From contig CM042085.1 of the NCBI GenBank assembly GCA_023512835.1, positions 42,060,189-42,124,188 on the forward strand: DNA of 64,000 nt, given 5' to 3'. This document shows, one piece after another, positions 36,239-47,633 of the stretch (its first letter is position 1; every line of letters begins with the position of its first letter). Below the pieces are notes generated by a model. It worked only from the letters and a program-made list of their open reading frames with translations, searched no databases and was not told the DNA's origin. Made by a program: the position numbers and the translations under genes. This stretch comes from Taxillus chinensis (lineage: Eukaryota; Streptophyta; Magnoliopsida; Santalales; Loranthaceae).

Positions 36239-37357
36239 TGTTGGATCAAACCCGGAATTTGGATGATGCGGATCAAACCCTATGTAATTTTGATCCGGAG
36301 TTGTTTCATGTTTACTTAATCTGTGCAAAAGATAAAACTCTAGTTCGGACCTACTCTTGTGAGGACAAAGCTAAGGACAGGATACATAATCCTGATCCGG
36401 ATCATCATGAGTGTCGTCATTTACTTGGTATATAACCAAGTTATCATCCGGAGTAAGGACCCTTCGTGTGGACTAAACGAGTAACAAAATGACCAAGGAA
36501 CCCACGTCAATTAATGCAGAGTAAGATTCCGAGTCTACAACTTGCACGGAGTAAAAGAGACTTGTTACAGAGAAAGAATCTAAGTTGTCATTTCACCGAA
36601 CTAAGGAGAAGAAGACTTGGAATAAGAAATCCGAGTCTAGCACTGATGCGGAGTAAGGAAGCGCTGACATGGAATAAGGATTCCAAGACTTCATTTTTAC
36701 GGAGTAAGCAATCACCGGCACGGAGTAAGGATCCGAGCTTCGTTCATGCGGAGTAAGGAACCTTGCGACGGGCCAAGAAGACGCTGCTTCATCTCTCCAA
36801 GCCGCATTTAATGCTAGCAGCTCGCTACGTCCCGATGTAAGACAAACTCATTGAACACCTAAATTGTCTGACACGTGGAATACGCGAAGATGTGGATGCA
36901 GTCTCAATGCAATTAGAATCAAGCAAAGAATTCAGTATACTTATATTTCCAATACTTCGAGCTCCACATCTGCAGCAGTTAAAGCAGTATCAACTTCCGA
37001 GAGAACTTCAATGCTCCACTCATCTCGGAAAATGTAGTTCCATGATAGATTCCTAGGAAGTCTATATATACCTGAAGCAATGTAAATATATATACAAGTG
37101 CACGCATACTAGAACGTGTGTATATTTTTGAAAGAGCATATAGAGACATTAACAGCAATTGTGTGTGTAACTGTATAACTGAGTGTCGTTGTAATCAGCT
37201 GTAAAAATACTGTTCATTTGTTGTAGTTATCCTCTGATAATAAAACAACATAATTCTACTATATCTGGTTATCATCAGACTTAGTGTTGTGCCTATGAGA
37301 AGAGAAGAGTTTTCAAAAGAGCCTATTCACCCCCCTCTAGGCTCTCCGGGACCAACA
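36239..37357 (+). repeat. copia LTR at the end of the Ulp1-ORF block
   Basis: TGTTGGATCAAACCCG...GGGACCAACA. It has the GGAGTAAGGA motif array (about 36,440-36,770) and the terminal CCTATTCACCCCCCTCTAGG. It is unusual in being followed by a primer-binding site although it also follows a polypurine tract, so it serves as 3' LTR on one side and looks like a 5' LTR on the other. Confidence 0.9.
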
Positions 37358-37373
37358 AGTGGTATCAGAGCAT
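37358..37373 (+). other. primer-binding site abutting inverted sequence
   Basis: AGTGGTATCAGAGC, a perfect Met-tRNA-type PBS, after the LTR. Two bases later the sequence becomes the reverse complement of the pol-downstream spacer, so no gag follows. Confidence 0.75.
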
Positions 37374-38478
37374 TGAAGTGCAAAGCGAATTTGAACCTGT
37401 AGCTGAAAACATACACTAAAGAAACAATAGACTAATAGGTTGAGTTAGTACGGATATGGATCAAATAGTCTTGGTGAGAACATAATAATCCGAACTAAAA
37501 GGAGACAGAACTTATGCATATGGAAGAATAGTAACAAGACACATACATATGAATTATGATCAAATTACTGAAGAAAATGCATATGCCAGCTGATAAACAC
37601 ATAAGTTCATATAGGTCAACATAGCGAAACCTTCATACTGACAGTGATAGCTAAGATAAATTAAAAATCATATGATTTTCTCAAGTTAGGATTCATAAGT
37701 GAAACTAGAAATATGAACACATGGAAAAAGCAGGTAGGTGATTGTTCGATTAAAATGCACAGTTAAGGAAAGAAAAACATCCAGCCATGCCACAATTCCG
37801 ATTCATCATTGTATGTCCAGTCAGATCCGAAAGTGAAAGTTTAGTGGAATGAGCATCCGAGACATAAAAGGGGTCATTACAGAGGTAATACGTGAAGCTT
37901 GTGCTCCCCCTTAGATCATGCGATCCTCTCAGTGAAAGACTCCCCCTCAGATAGACAGCCAGGAAAGAGATCATGAGACATATACGAGGGGTATTACTAG
38001 ATTTATTAATAAAGCATTTTCTTCCCCGTAGACCATGTGATCCTCTCGGTTGATGTTTCCTGCTTAGAGAAAGTTAGCGCTGTCTACCCTTTTTAGGAAA
38101 CTACACTTCAGAAGCTGATTAGGCTGCGACTGCATATACATCCGCCAGACATTCCGAGCTTACCCATTTCATATCTTCAACTATACATGATAATAGAGTA
38201 ATCTAAATGAACCAGCATTAATCATGTGGTGGAGAATGAGAAATAAGATCACGAAATCCTAAAAAGATTTTTCATATAAGTTTTAATCAAGATGGCTTAA
38301 ACGACTTCAGTCGGGAAACGCAAGTATCCTCCCAATGTAAAACTTTGGTATTTATCAGACACATAGGACACGTTAAGCAGTAAGTATGATCAAAAATTAA
38401 ATTCGGTATGAATCCTTTACTTTCAATAAATGCACAATGCATGTTCTGAAGACATACTATTGGTTGATTTAAGTGAAG
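37374..38478 (-). other. spacer downstream of pol (third copia copy)
   Basis: No coding sequence seen. It matches 20,306-21,334 of element B in the same (minus) orientation and ends just where, in B, the leader of the Ulp1-like ORF begins. Confidence 0.65.
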
Positions 38479-41400
38479 CTATGCAGAAAAGTCAAACATA
38501 CCTAATCGGAAGAGTAGTTCAGAAAATCTTGCATCAGGTTGGGGCTTTGTAAGAATGTCAGCCAGTTGATCTTCAGTAGCAACATGTTCTAGAGATATAT
38601 TCTTTTTGAGAACATGATCGCGAATGAAGTGATACCTGACCTCAATGTGCTTCGTCTTTGGGTGCATGACAGGATTGTTGCTTATAGCAATTGCACTAGT
38701 GTTGTCGCAGTAGAGTGGAATAAATGTTATGTGGAAACCGTAGTCAGTAAGTTGACTTTGCATCCAGAGTAGCTGTGTGCAGCAACTCCCAACAATATAT
38801 GCTGCCTCAGTAGTAGAGGTTGATACGGAATTCTGCTTCTTACTGAACCATGAAATTAATCTATTTCCAAGAAACTGACATGTACCGCTTGTGCTTTTCC
38901 TGTCGATGTGACACCCAGCAAAATCAGCATCAGAGTATCCGGATAAGGTGAAGTTTGACTTCTTTGGGTACCAGAGTCCCAAATTCATCGTTCCTTTGAG
39001 ATACCTGAATATCCGTTTAACATGAAGCATATGTGACTCCTTGGGATTCGCCTGATATCGCGCACAGATGCAAGTTGCAAACATAATGGCCAGGTGACTT
39101 GCTGTAAGATACAGCAAGGATCCTATCATCCCTCTGTATTCAGTCACATTTTCTGATTTGCCGTCCACGTCAGGGTCTAACTTGGCACTAACTGGCATCG
39201 GAGTCTTGACGGGAGATGAACCTTCCATACCAAACTTCTTAATAATATCACGTGTATACTTAGCTTGGTTAATGAAGATCCCTTCCGTTAATTGTTTAAC
39301 TTCTATTCCAAGGAAGTAGGACAGTTCTCCCATCATACTCATCTCAAACTTGCCAGTCATCAATTTTGCAAACTCTTCACAAAGCTTCGGATTTGATGAT
39401 CCGAAAATGATATCATCCACATATATCTGTACGATCAGAGTATATCCATTCTCTTTTCATAGAAATAAAGTGGTGTCTATCTTCCCTTTTTGAAAGTTGT
39501 GAGCAAGTAGGAATTCTGATAGTGTGTCGTACCAGGCTCTTGGAGCTTGCTTCAACCCATACAAGGCTTTCCGTAGCTTGTAGACCAGATGTCCAGCCTT
39601 GGGTTCTATGAAACCGGGAGGTTGTTCAACATACACCTCCTCTTGAAGATCTCTATTCAGAAATGCGCTTTTGATGTCCATTTGATAAACTATGAAGTTT
39701 TCATATGAAGCATACGCCAGAAACATTCTGATTGCCTCAAGTCTTGCTACAGGACAAAGGTCTCGTCATAGTCTATTCCTTCTTCTTGACGATATCCTTT
39801 GGCTACTAGTCGGGCTTTGTTCCGGATTATGATTCCATCCGTATCAAGCTTGTTCTGGAACACCCATTTTACTCCAATGACTTGTTGAGACTTTGGTCAT
39901 GGTACAAGTGTCCACACATCGTTCCTCTTGAATTGATTAAGCTCTTCTTGCATGGCGTCTATCCAATTTGAATCCTGAAGAGCTTCTTCCACCACTTTTG
40001 GCTCTATTTGCGATAAAAAGCATGAGTAGAGACACAGGTTGGAGGTGGCTGCTCTTGTTCTCACACCAACAGTAGGATCACCAATCACTTGCTCAGATGG
40101 ATGGTTACGAGTCCACCGATAGTTTTGCGCTAGTGGTGGTGAATATTCAATGATTTGAAGCTCTGTCAGCTTAGGTGGCTCTTGTTTGTCCACTGATTGA
40201 GCTTCTTCCAGACCAGTATTATCCGTATTAACAGGTTCTGGAGTATTCTGAGGTTCTCTGGTACTGTTTATTTCAGTATTAACTGGTTCGGATGGACTGG
40301 AAGGTACTCCGGTATTTTGAATATCCGTAGAAATATGTCCAGAAACGAATGGTAATCCAGAGTTTGATTCATCTATAGCATCATCCACATTATTGCTTCT
40401 TTCTTCATTGGTGCCACGTGGTTGATCAGTATGAGTGACAGGAATGTTCATAAACTTTGAGTAGTCGATGTTATCATCTTGATTCTGCACATTTGAACAT
40501 GAAGAATTGACTTTTGACCAATCCAGGTTAGCTTCATCGAAAGTCACATGGATGGATTCTTCAACTTTTAAAAGTTTTCTGTTAAAAATACAATAAGCCT
40601 TGCTATGTAATGAATACCCAACAAATATCCCATCATCAGATTTTGGCTCAAATTTATTCCGGGATTCTTTGCCATTATTCAATACGTAGCAAGTACACCC
40701 AAAAGTTCTGAAGTGTGCAATTGAGGGCTTTCGTGCTCTCCACATTTCATAGGGTGTTTTCATGGTAAATTTATTTATAAGAGTTCTATTCTGAACATAG
40801 CAGGCAGTGGACACAGCTTCAGCCCATAGACTGAGAGGAAGCTTTGCCCCTGCTAACAATGATCTGCCAGCCTCGACTAGAATGTGATTCTTGTGCTCAG
40901 CCACTCCATTTTGTTGTGGAGTTCTGGGTGCAAAGAAGTCGTGCTGAATGCCCTGTTCAGAACAATATGAACACATTTTTGAAAAGTCAAATTCTGTACC
41001 ATGATCACTCCTGATGCATTTAATGCTCAGTCCTTGTGAGTTGCTTATCCAGTTAAAGAGATCTACTAGATGTTCAAAGGTTTGATCCTTAGATTTCAGG
41101 AACAATACCCAAGTGTATCTGGTGAAGTCATCGATAACGACAAGGGTGTATCTTGCACCAGCTAGTGAAGAAACAGAAATGGGACCACAGAGGTCCATGT
41201 GAAGAAGTTGTAAAGGAGCAGTTATTGAATTAACTGATTTGCTCTTAAAGCTATATCTGGTCTGTTTGCCAAGTTGACATTCTCGACAGAGAGTATCTTT
41301 GGAGAATTTGTGTTTAGGCAGACCAGTGACCAGATCAAGTGAAGCTAATTTAGACAAAGTCTTAAAATTTAGATGAGTGCAACGGCAACTATCTTCAGGT

Positions 41401-42551
41401 GATGCTGTAGTGAGGAAGCATACAGGGTCAGAAGAATTATTTCTTAAGACCACAGAGTATATGTCCCCATCTCTTAATTCGGATAACTTAATATCTCCGG
41501 ATAAGTTATCTCTAACTGTGCAGGTGTTGGACAAAAAGGAAACTGTGAATCCTTTGTCACATAAATTACTGACACTCAGCAGATTATGCTTCAAACCTTT
41601 GACTAGTGCAACCTTTGTAATTGATACACAGCCGTTGGTTAAAGTGCCATACCCCATAGTTTTACCTTTACTGTTGTCTCCATATGATACGGATGGGCCA
41701 CGTTTGTCATTGACTTCGATGAGCAGAGACTAATCACCCGTCATATGTCCGGAGCATCCGCTGTCGAGTATCCACTTGCTTTGATTGATCTTTGACTTCA
41801 AGTGGGATGGCAGTGAATTCCATAGATGCTCATGCAAGATAACAGTCTACACTTTTGGCGCCCAAACTTGTTTCGGGCGGTCAGGAGAAGCAATAACAGT
41901 GTCAACTTTTCCGGATTTCACATTGTTAGGAACTTTGAGTTTTCAAGTTGACTTAGCCTTTTCCGTATTAGTTGCTTCTTTAACTTGGGTTTTCTTTGGT
42001 GATACACTCCGAAGAGATTTGGATTTAGATTTATGAGAATAACCCTTTTTGATAATCTGATTTTTATTAATTGAAATGTTATTACATAACTAGTCATCAG
42101 ATAGACTCCAACATTCATAGTGATAGTGACCTATTTCACGACATATTGAACAAACACTATGATGTAGAGTTACAATGGGGGAAACAGGTTTCTTAGGTTT
42201 TACAGGTTTTCTACTCTGTTCCCTACGGCCTAATCCTTTGCGAACGGGTGACACGTTCTTGCCCCTAGAAGCGTCAGCCTTTGCCTTTCCTTTGTTTCTG
42301 GGTGCTGCAGTTTCGGCTTTAACTGCAGCAGCCTTCCCTTCATCTTTTGATACGGGTGCTACTACTTCGGGAATAGCAGTAACAACCTCTCTTCCACAGT
42401 CATAAACTATGGTGCCACCTGAAATAAAACCATCCAACGGTTTAGATGTACTAATAGGATATAGGTTGGTTAGTTTTGGTGTGTAGTCCGGAGGGCACTC
42501 AGTGACTGGAGCAGTGGAAGTAGATGGTTTGGAGCCTAGGCCAGGTTTGAC
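38479..42551 (-). pseudogene. copia pol of copy D (protease, integrase, RT, RNase H), nearly intact
   Basis: In frame with gag after the TGA at 42,552. It begins with a basic linker (GKAKADASRGKNVSPVRKGL), then the protease LDSGCSGHMTGD near 41,750 followed by a TAG. Next come pre-integrase and integrase (39,897-41,657; zinc-binding HLNFKTL...CRECQLGK, catalytic core with VVIDDFTRYTW, SDHGTEFD, QQNGVAEHKN). RT includes LKQAPRAWYDTL and YVDDIIFGS at about 39,420. RNase H ends LGMFDFSA at 38,479. A one-base loss near 39,750 shifts the frame, and a stop lies near 39,455. These few lesions suggest a fairly recent copy. Confidence 0.85.
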
Positions 42552-44150
42552 TCACACATTGTCAGGATCAGTTCTAAACGTAGAGGCTATTTCCCCGGAT
42601 TTTAGCCATTTACGGTTTATTTCCTTTTCCTTTTCAAGTTCATTTTCGAGTCGTTTGAGGTTTACGTTAAGGCCAGTGAGGTTGATATTCAGCAAATGAT
42701 TTTCAGTTCTAAGATCGCGAAACCAAGTCTCCTTGCTCCTGTAATCAGCTATGTCTTTTTCGAGTTTAGAAACGGTGAATTCTAGACGTTTAGTCTGACT
42801 ACTCATATCTTGATACATTTGAGTAATTATTAGTCTCTCATTCTTTTCATGATCACGTTCCTTAGTTAGAGATTCTAATTTACTCATGAGCTCAGAGATA
42901 GAAGGTACCTCAGTGTTTGCCATGAGGCAGACATTTGCCTTTTCTGTTGGCTCGTCATCGGAAGATTCTTCTTCTTCTTCCGAGCCACTATTGTATTTCG
43001 TGACAAACGCCTTCCTCTTGTTCTTGCTGTTGTCTGAGGTGGAGCGTCGGGGTTTAACTTTGTCATCCTTGTCGGCCGTCTTGGATTTGGATCTACAGTC
43101 CTTGGCCCAGTGACCAGGTTTCCCACAGTTGTAGCAGTCCTGGGATGTCGACTCCGACCGCTCCTTTCTTCTTGAGGATGAGGAGGAGCCTCTTCTGAAT
43201 CCCTTTTTGCTTTTCTGCAGGAAACATGTGAAGGATTTTACCAGAAGAGCAATTTCTTCCTCCATGTCCAAGTCAGAGTATTCTGACTCATCCGTATCAT
43301 CCTCATACAGTATGGTTGGAAGTTCCGTAGCTTTGAAAGCTACCCCATTTTCTTTCTGAGCTATCTTCTCATCTCGGTCAACGTATTCAAACCTGACCTC
43401 GTGTGTCCGTAGCTCTCCATAAAGTTCTTCTAGGGGAACATACTGCCAGTTGTCTTTGGATTGCATCTGGAGCTGTTTGGAGTAGTAGCGATCTGGCAAG
43501 GAACGCAAGAACTTGTCATTTATTTGAGACTGCATGTAATGTTCGTTGATAGTTTTCAATTCCAGAATAAGCTTGCCGAATCGCCGATAGATGCTCTCCA
43601 GGGATTCGCCAGGTTTGTGATTGAAACTCTCAAAGTTCTGTCTGAGAGTGCAGATGACGTTCTGCATCTGGGACTGACTTCCTTCATATAGAATAGTCAA
43701 TTTATCCCATACAGCTTTCGCTGTTGTGCAGCCCTGGACGTCCGTGAAGGCTTCTGAGTCCAAAGATGAAGTCACATAAGCTAGAGCTTTTTCACTGGCA
43801 TATTGCCAGGCTCTTTCATTGTTTGTGAGCTCAGCATCCGTCTTTGGTCTCCGGACTCCATTTTCTCCAATTGTCATCGGAATGGGAAGCTCCTGATGAA
43901 GACATGGCCACATTAGATGATCATGACATGTCAAGAATATCTTCATGCGAGCTTTCCACTGGGAGAAAAGCTCCGGTGTGAACTTTGGTGGTTTGCTCAG
44001 TGTGTAGCCAGAACTCCGTGGTTGAGGAGCAGCAGCAATAGCAGGTTGTGGTGGATCAACATTTTCACTGCTGCTTCGGTGGGGAAAGGGCTCTTGAGCT
44101 CCCCCGGAGTTGAGGCGGGTGTTGAATAGCATGCTGCTTTCTTCGGCCAT
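42552..44150 (-). CDS. gag: copia Gag, intact (532 residues)
   Basis: Capsid-type protein that packages element RNA. It begins MAEESSMLFNTR and carries a UBN2/copia gag region (about residues 60-260: FTPELFSQWKARMKIFL, AKAVWDKLTILYEGS, FGKLILELKTINEH). An acidic patch and a Ser/Arg-rich basic segment follow, then the CCHC knuckle CYNCGKPGHWAKDC (about 341-354) and a long C-terminal coiled coil (about 410-520, ELMSKLESL...KRLENELEKEKE). The stop is a TGA that may derive from CGA, since pol continues in the same frame. The start lies about 50 bases after the PBS. This is the intact reference for the broken copies at 11,616 and 28,471. Confidence 0.85.
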   Translation of the reverse strand: MAEESSMLFNTRLNSGGAQEPFPHRSSSENVDPPQPAIAAAPQPRSSGYTLSKPPKFTPELFSQWKARMKIFLTCHDHLMWPCLHQELPIPMTIGENGVRRPKTDAELTNNERAWQYASEKALAYVTSSLDSEAFTDVQGCTTAKAVWDKLTILYEGSQSQMQNVICTLRQNFESFNHKPGESLESIYRRFGKLILELKTINEHYMQSQINDKFLRSLPDRYYSKQLQMQSKDNWQYVPLEELYGELRTHEVRFEYVDRDEKIAQKENGVAFKATELPTILYEDDTDESEYSDLDMEEEIALLVKSFTCFLQKSKKGFRRGSSSSSRRKERSESTSQDCYNCGKPGHWAKDCRSKSKTADKDDKVKPRRSTSDNSKNKRKAFVTKYNSGSEEEEESSDDEPTEKANVCLMANTEVPSISELMSKLESLTKERDHEKNERLIITQMYQDMSSQTKRLEFTVSKLEKDIADYRSKETWFRDLRTENHLLNINLTGLNVNLKRLENELEKEKEINRKWLKSGEIASTFRTDPDNV

Positions 44151-44200
44151 TTTTGAGTTGAGAGAGAGTGAGGGAGATCTCTACTTGAACAGATAGAACC

Positions 44201-44214
44201 TGCTCGATACCACT
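44201..44214 (-). other. primer-binding site of copia copy D
   Basis: AGTGGTATCGAGCA on minus, the same form as in element B, directly joined to a TRIM LTR instead of a copia LTR. Confidence 0.7.
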
Positions 44215-44432
44215 TGTTGGACCTCGGCCAGGGCACTCACTATCACAATATTGTCTGCTTTGGCACTCGCGCGCCCACCCATGGGCCGCAGCCCGCACGG
44301 ATTTGTTTCTAACGGGCTATGATCCGTTAAAACGCGTTGTGACAATGTGCACATGAGCCTCCTCATTAGGACGACCTCAATGTTCACGTTAATCGATGTG
44401 AGATTGATCTATGGGACATTAGAGACCCAACA
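44215..44432 (-). repeat. TRIM LTR in the 5'-LTR position of copia copy D
   Basis: 218 bp, the same length as both LTRs of the complete TRIM at 11,884. On minus it reads TGTTGGGTCTCTAATG...GGTCCAACA and runs straight into the copia PBS. Flanking pentamers (CCACT and GTGCA) differ, so it shows no target duplication, unlike the other TRIM copies here. Confidence 0.9.
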
Positions 44433-44916
44433 GTGCAAATATATGTGAATGACATAATTTTCGAATCTTCATATCCGAAGCTATGTGAAGAGTTTGCCAA
44501 GTTGATGATTGGAAAATTTGAAATGAGCATGATGGGAGAACTACCCTACTTCCTAGGAATAGAAGTCAAACAAATGAATGAAGGAATCTTTATTAACCAA
44601 GCTAAGTACACAAGGGACTTACTCAAGAAGTTTAATATGAAAGATTCATCTCCCATAAAAACTCCTATGCCAGTCAGTGCTAAGTTAGATCCTGATCTGA
44701 GAGGACAATCAGTAAATGAGACTAAATACAAAGGTATGATAGGATCATTGTTGTACTTTACAGCGAGTCATCCATGTTGGACCCCATTTTGTCCGGGTTG
44801 GACATACTAACCCCATTTGTATATATTCATCTCTTTTGCCATATACCTTGTTGAACAGGTCCTCAAGGATTCCCCACTACCAAGGAATGGTGTGGCATTG
44901 ATGTTAACCCCAATTT
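44433..44916 (+). repeat. 484-bp direct repeat, right copy (copia RT plus start of Tat-like LTR)
   Basis: Gap-free match to 32,305-32,788. It contains YVNDIIFESS (Asp to Asn in the second position of the YVDD box) through LTASH, then the LTR start TGTTGGACC at 44,775. It continues into the long LTR, so this is the native junction of that LTR with the copia RNase H. Confidence 0.9.
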
Positions 44917-45411
44917 ACAAAAGATGGATACATTGACACGAACAGGAAAGCCCGAAATTGATAACCTCTATTGCAAGCCCCAAAAGTGCCCTAAGACCAA
45001 TACCAAGTGATAGAGGAGGAAATTTAGAGATCAACGTACTTGACTGAGCTCAATTCCGACGTAAAACGAAGAAGTTATGGCCAAAGGGCCGGAAAATATG
45101 ATTATGTGAGATTCTACAAAATGACTATTTAGGCAAATATGGAGCTTCCCGAACAATTTCTCAAAGTTCATCTATTTTAGCATTTTGATAGGGATAAAAA
45201 GGTAATTAAAAGATAAAAAAGGAAAAAAAATCATCAAAGTCAAATCTGGATCATCATGGTCAAATCCGGAACATCAAAGTCAAATTCGAGCCTTCATTCA
45301 TCCGAATTAAGCTTCCACTAATACGGAGTAAGGATCCGAGCCTTCATTCATCCAGACTAAGCTTCCACTGACACAGAGTAAGGATCCAGGACCTCATTCA
45401 TCTAGATTAAG

Positions 45412-47212
45412 TGTCACATCCTGGATATCCCAACATCGGGAAACCGGTTAGCGATGCCCTATGCCTCGCACCCAGGAGGACAAGGGGTTGGTGAATGGTC
45501 ACCTATTAGGGCTCCCACTAGGGTGCTGCCCCAAACCTGTCACAACCTCACACATGCCATGCACGAAACACACAAGAAAACAAATCTATAACATATAACT
45601 ATATTACATATTAAAGTGGGTCACCAGCCCAAAAACACAGTGTCTCAAATAGATACATCAATGTCAAGTAAATACATGAGCTCAAGCCTCCACAGTTACA
45701 ATGTCTCAAATAAAATAGTAAATCTACACACATGCTTCCACCGTAGTGTAGTCCTGTTAACGCCTACTAGGTCTTGCAGAGAAAGACATCAAAGGTGGGT
45801 GAGCAAACTATAGCTCAGTAGGGGTTATGCCTCCCTGGACCAACCCAACATCTCCTCCATAAAATGCTTAATGCAAACATATATCCAATGTAGTGTAATT
45901 AAAGTAACAATGAAAAACACACAAGGAATTCACAGGTGGTTCTGTCAATGGAACCTCAACATTTCATGTCCATCCCATGGACTATCCTCTCAGTGGGACC
46001 TCAATACCTCATGTCCATCCCATGGATTGTCCCCTTAGTGGGACCTCAATACCTCATGTCCAATCCTGGACTATTCCCTTAATGGGATCTCAATGTCTCC
46101 TACATCCAAGCACAATAACAAAATATACAAATAACTCATGGGACACCGTTATAAAAGAACAACAAATCACACGCATGGCCTCAAATTCACTTTACACCCC
46201 AATATAACTCAACAACATCTCATCCTCATTTTTCTCAACACAAAAAAAACACACACACACAGATATATATATATATATATATATATGTCTACATGCATAT
46301 CTCAATCCCACACATCATAATACAATCTCTCCACAAACATCATATTAAACAGTTACAATAATTGAAACGGATTCCAAGAGATAGAACCACCTACGTCAAA
46401 TCCAAATGCGTTAGGGTTCCGATTTGAAGGATCTTCCGCGCTCCTTGCTCCACTCCGATAGGTGCCTCCTTCCAAGAACGCAACGACAATGAACAGACCA
46501 ACAATGGTCTCTCTCTCTCTCTCTCTCTCTCTAACGGCGTCAGAAAGACCCAACCCTAAAATCGCCGAATATTAAAAATGCGCTATCGCAGAGGTGACGT
46601 CGACCACAAACTCCCCGAGATCGACCACATCGACCATGCCTTCTCGTGTCGACCAGACACCCACGTCGATGACACATCGACCCAGGTTGACCATTTCTAG
46701 CATCGACTAATACACATGGAAAAGCTCTCGGGAAATTGCTCTTGGTTGACCTCGACCACGTTGACCACACATCAACCCACGTCGAAAATCATCTCACATC
46801 GACCAAACCGTCTGGAAACTCCTCTTGTTCGGCATCGACCACTCGCCACACCAGGTCGACAACGTCGACCAGGCCAGGTGGACCACGTCGACCACGCCAG
46901 GTGGACCACGTCGACCACGCCAGGTGGACCACGTCGACCGCTATTCCACATCGACCAGCCCACACGAAAATTCAACTTAGCTTTCTCTAAAATAATTTGG
47001 CTTCTGGGGTGTTGCCCCCTTGACCTTTGCTCGCTAACCGAGCAATGAGACCCTTGCCGAGGCGCTGCGCCCTCAGACTTCCACTAACCATCGGGTCAAG
47101 GTGCTTGCCCAAACACAAAAAAGACTAACTCATCAAATCCCAAACATGGGTCGTTACAAAAAAGGGCACGTCACCACCTCCAACTCTCAGGACTAGGACA
47201 CGGGTCCTCACA
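45412..47212 (-). repeat. 3' LTR of chromovirus F
   Basis: 1,801 bp, TGTCACATCC...GGTCCTCACA in plus reading. It includes a tandem repeat (about 45,950-46,100), an AT microsatellite (46,262-46,286), a CT microsatellite (about 46,507-46,532) and a region dense in GTCGACC words (46,575-46,965). Confidence 0.85.
46575..46965. repeat. GTCGACC-rich array in the F LTR
   Basis: About 25 copies of (G)TCGACCA or close variants. At 46,855-46,945 it condenses into four units of about 21 bp with core CCAGGTGGACCACGTCGA. The second LTR has a looser version at about 60,660-61,040. Confidence 0.8.
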
Positions 47213-47230
47213 TCCTTCCCCCCTTAAAAG
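47213..47230 (-). other. polypurine tract of chromovirus F
   Basis: TTTTAAGGGGGGAAGGA on minus, immediately before the 3' LTR that starts TGTGAGGACCC. Confidence 0.75.
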
Positions 47231-47633
47231 CTTTTCATCCTCAAAAAGGCTATCTCGGGTTTCCCACAAATCACCCACAAGGATAACACAAAACACCTAC
47301 TACTCACATAGCAACTCATGGAAGAGACCAAATATGCGCAACACATGTACTAAGCCAATGAACCACACCTCATACTCCTCTACACCAACATGTCACAATA
47401 CCAATACATGAGAACTCCTCCATACACATTTACCACAACACAAGGCACCACCTCAAGCAGACGCAAAACACTTGTATAAGGTACACATTTAGAAAACATT
47501 TATTCCACATACTCAGCACAACTATGCAAAACACATAACACATAAAAGGGAACAAACACAAACAGATAACACACATGAAAACAAAACAACCAATGCACAT
47601 GAAAGATCAAACATACCAGCCTCCTCCCCTCCT

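Larger units (their letters stand above)
37374..44214 (-). mobile_element. gag-pol part of the third copia copy (D)
   Basis: On minus: PBS (44,214-44,201), gag (44,150-42,552), pol (to 38,479) and spacer (to 37,374). It is the best preserved copy of the family in the window: one main frame over gag and pol with a handful of stops and one frameshift near 39,750. It lacks a copia LTR at its 5' end, where a TRIM LTR lies instead. Its missing 3' part (Ulp1-like ORF, polypurine tract, LTR) is found next door on the opposite strand. Confidence 0.85.

Noticed and set aside
37340..37400. Suicide (auto-)integration of the copia element into itself
   Set aside because: In that process the LTR end would join an internal site directly. 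Here a PBS and a few bases lie between the LTR and the inverted sequence.
44215..44432. Ordinary TRIM insertion next to the copia PBS
   Set aside because: No target duplication, and the LTR ends exactly at the LTR/PBS joint. Fusion is more likely, though an insertion with lost flanks cannot be excluded.
46138..46320. Small ORFs with Tyr-Ile repeats near AT microsatellites in the F LTRs
   Set aside because: Encoded by (AT)n tracts inside LTRs and differing in length between the two LTRs.
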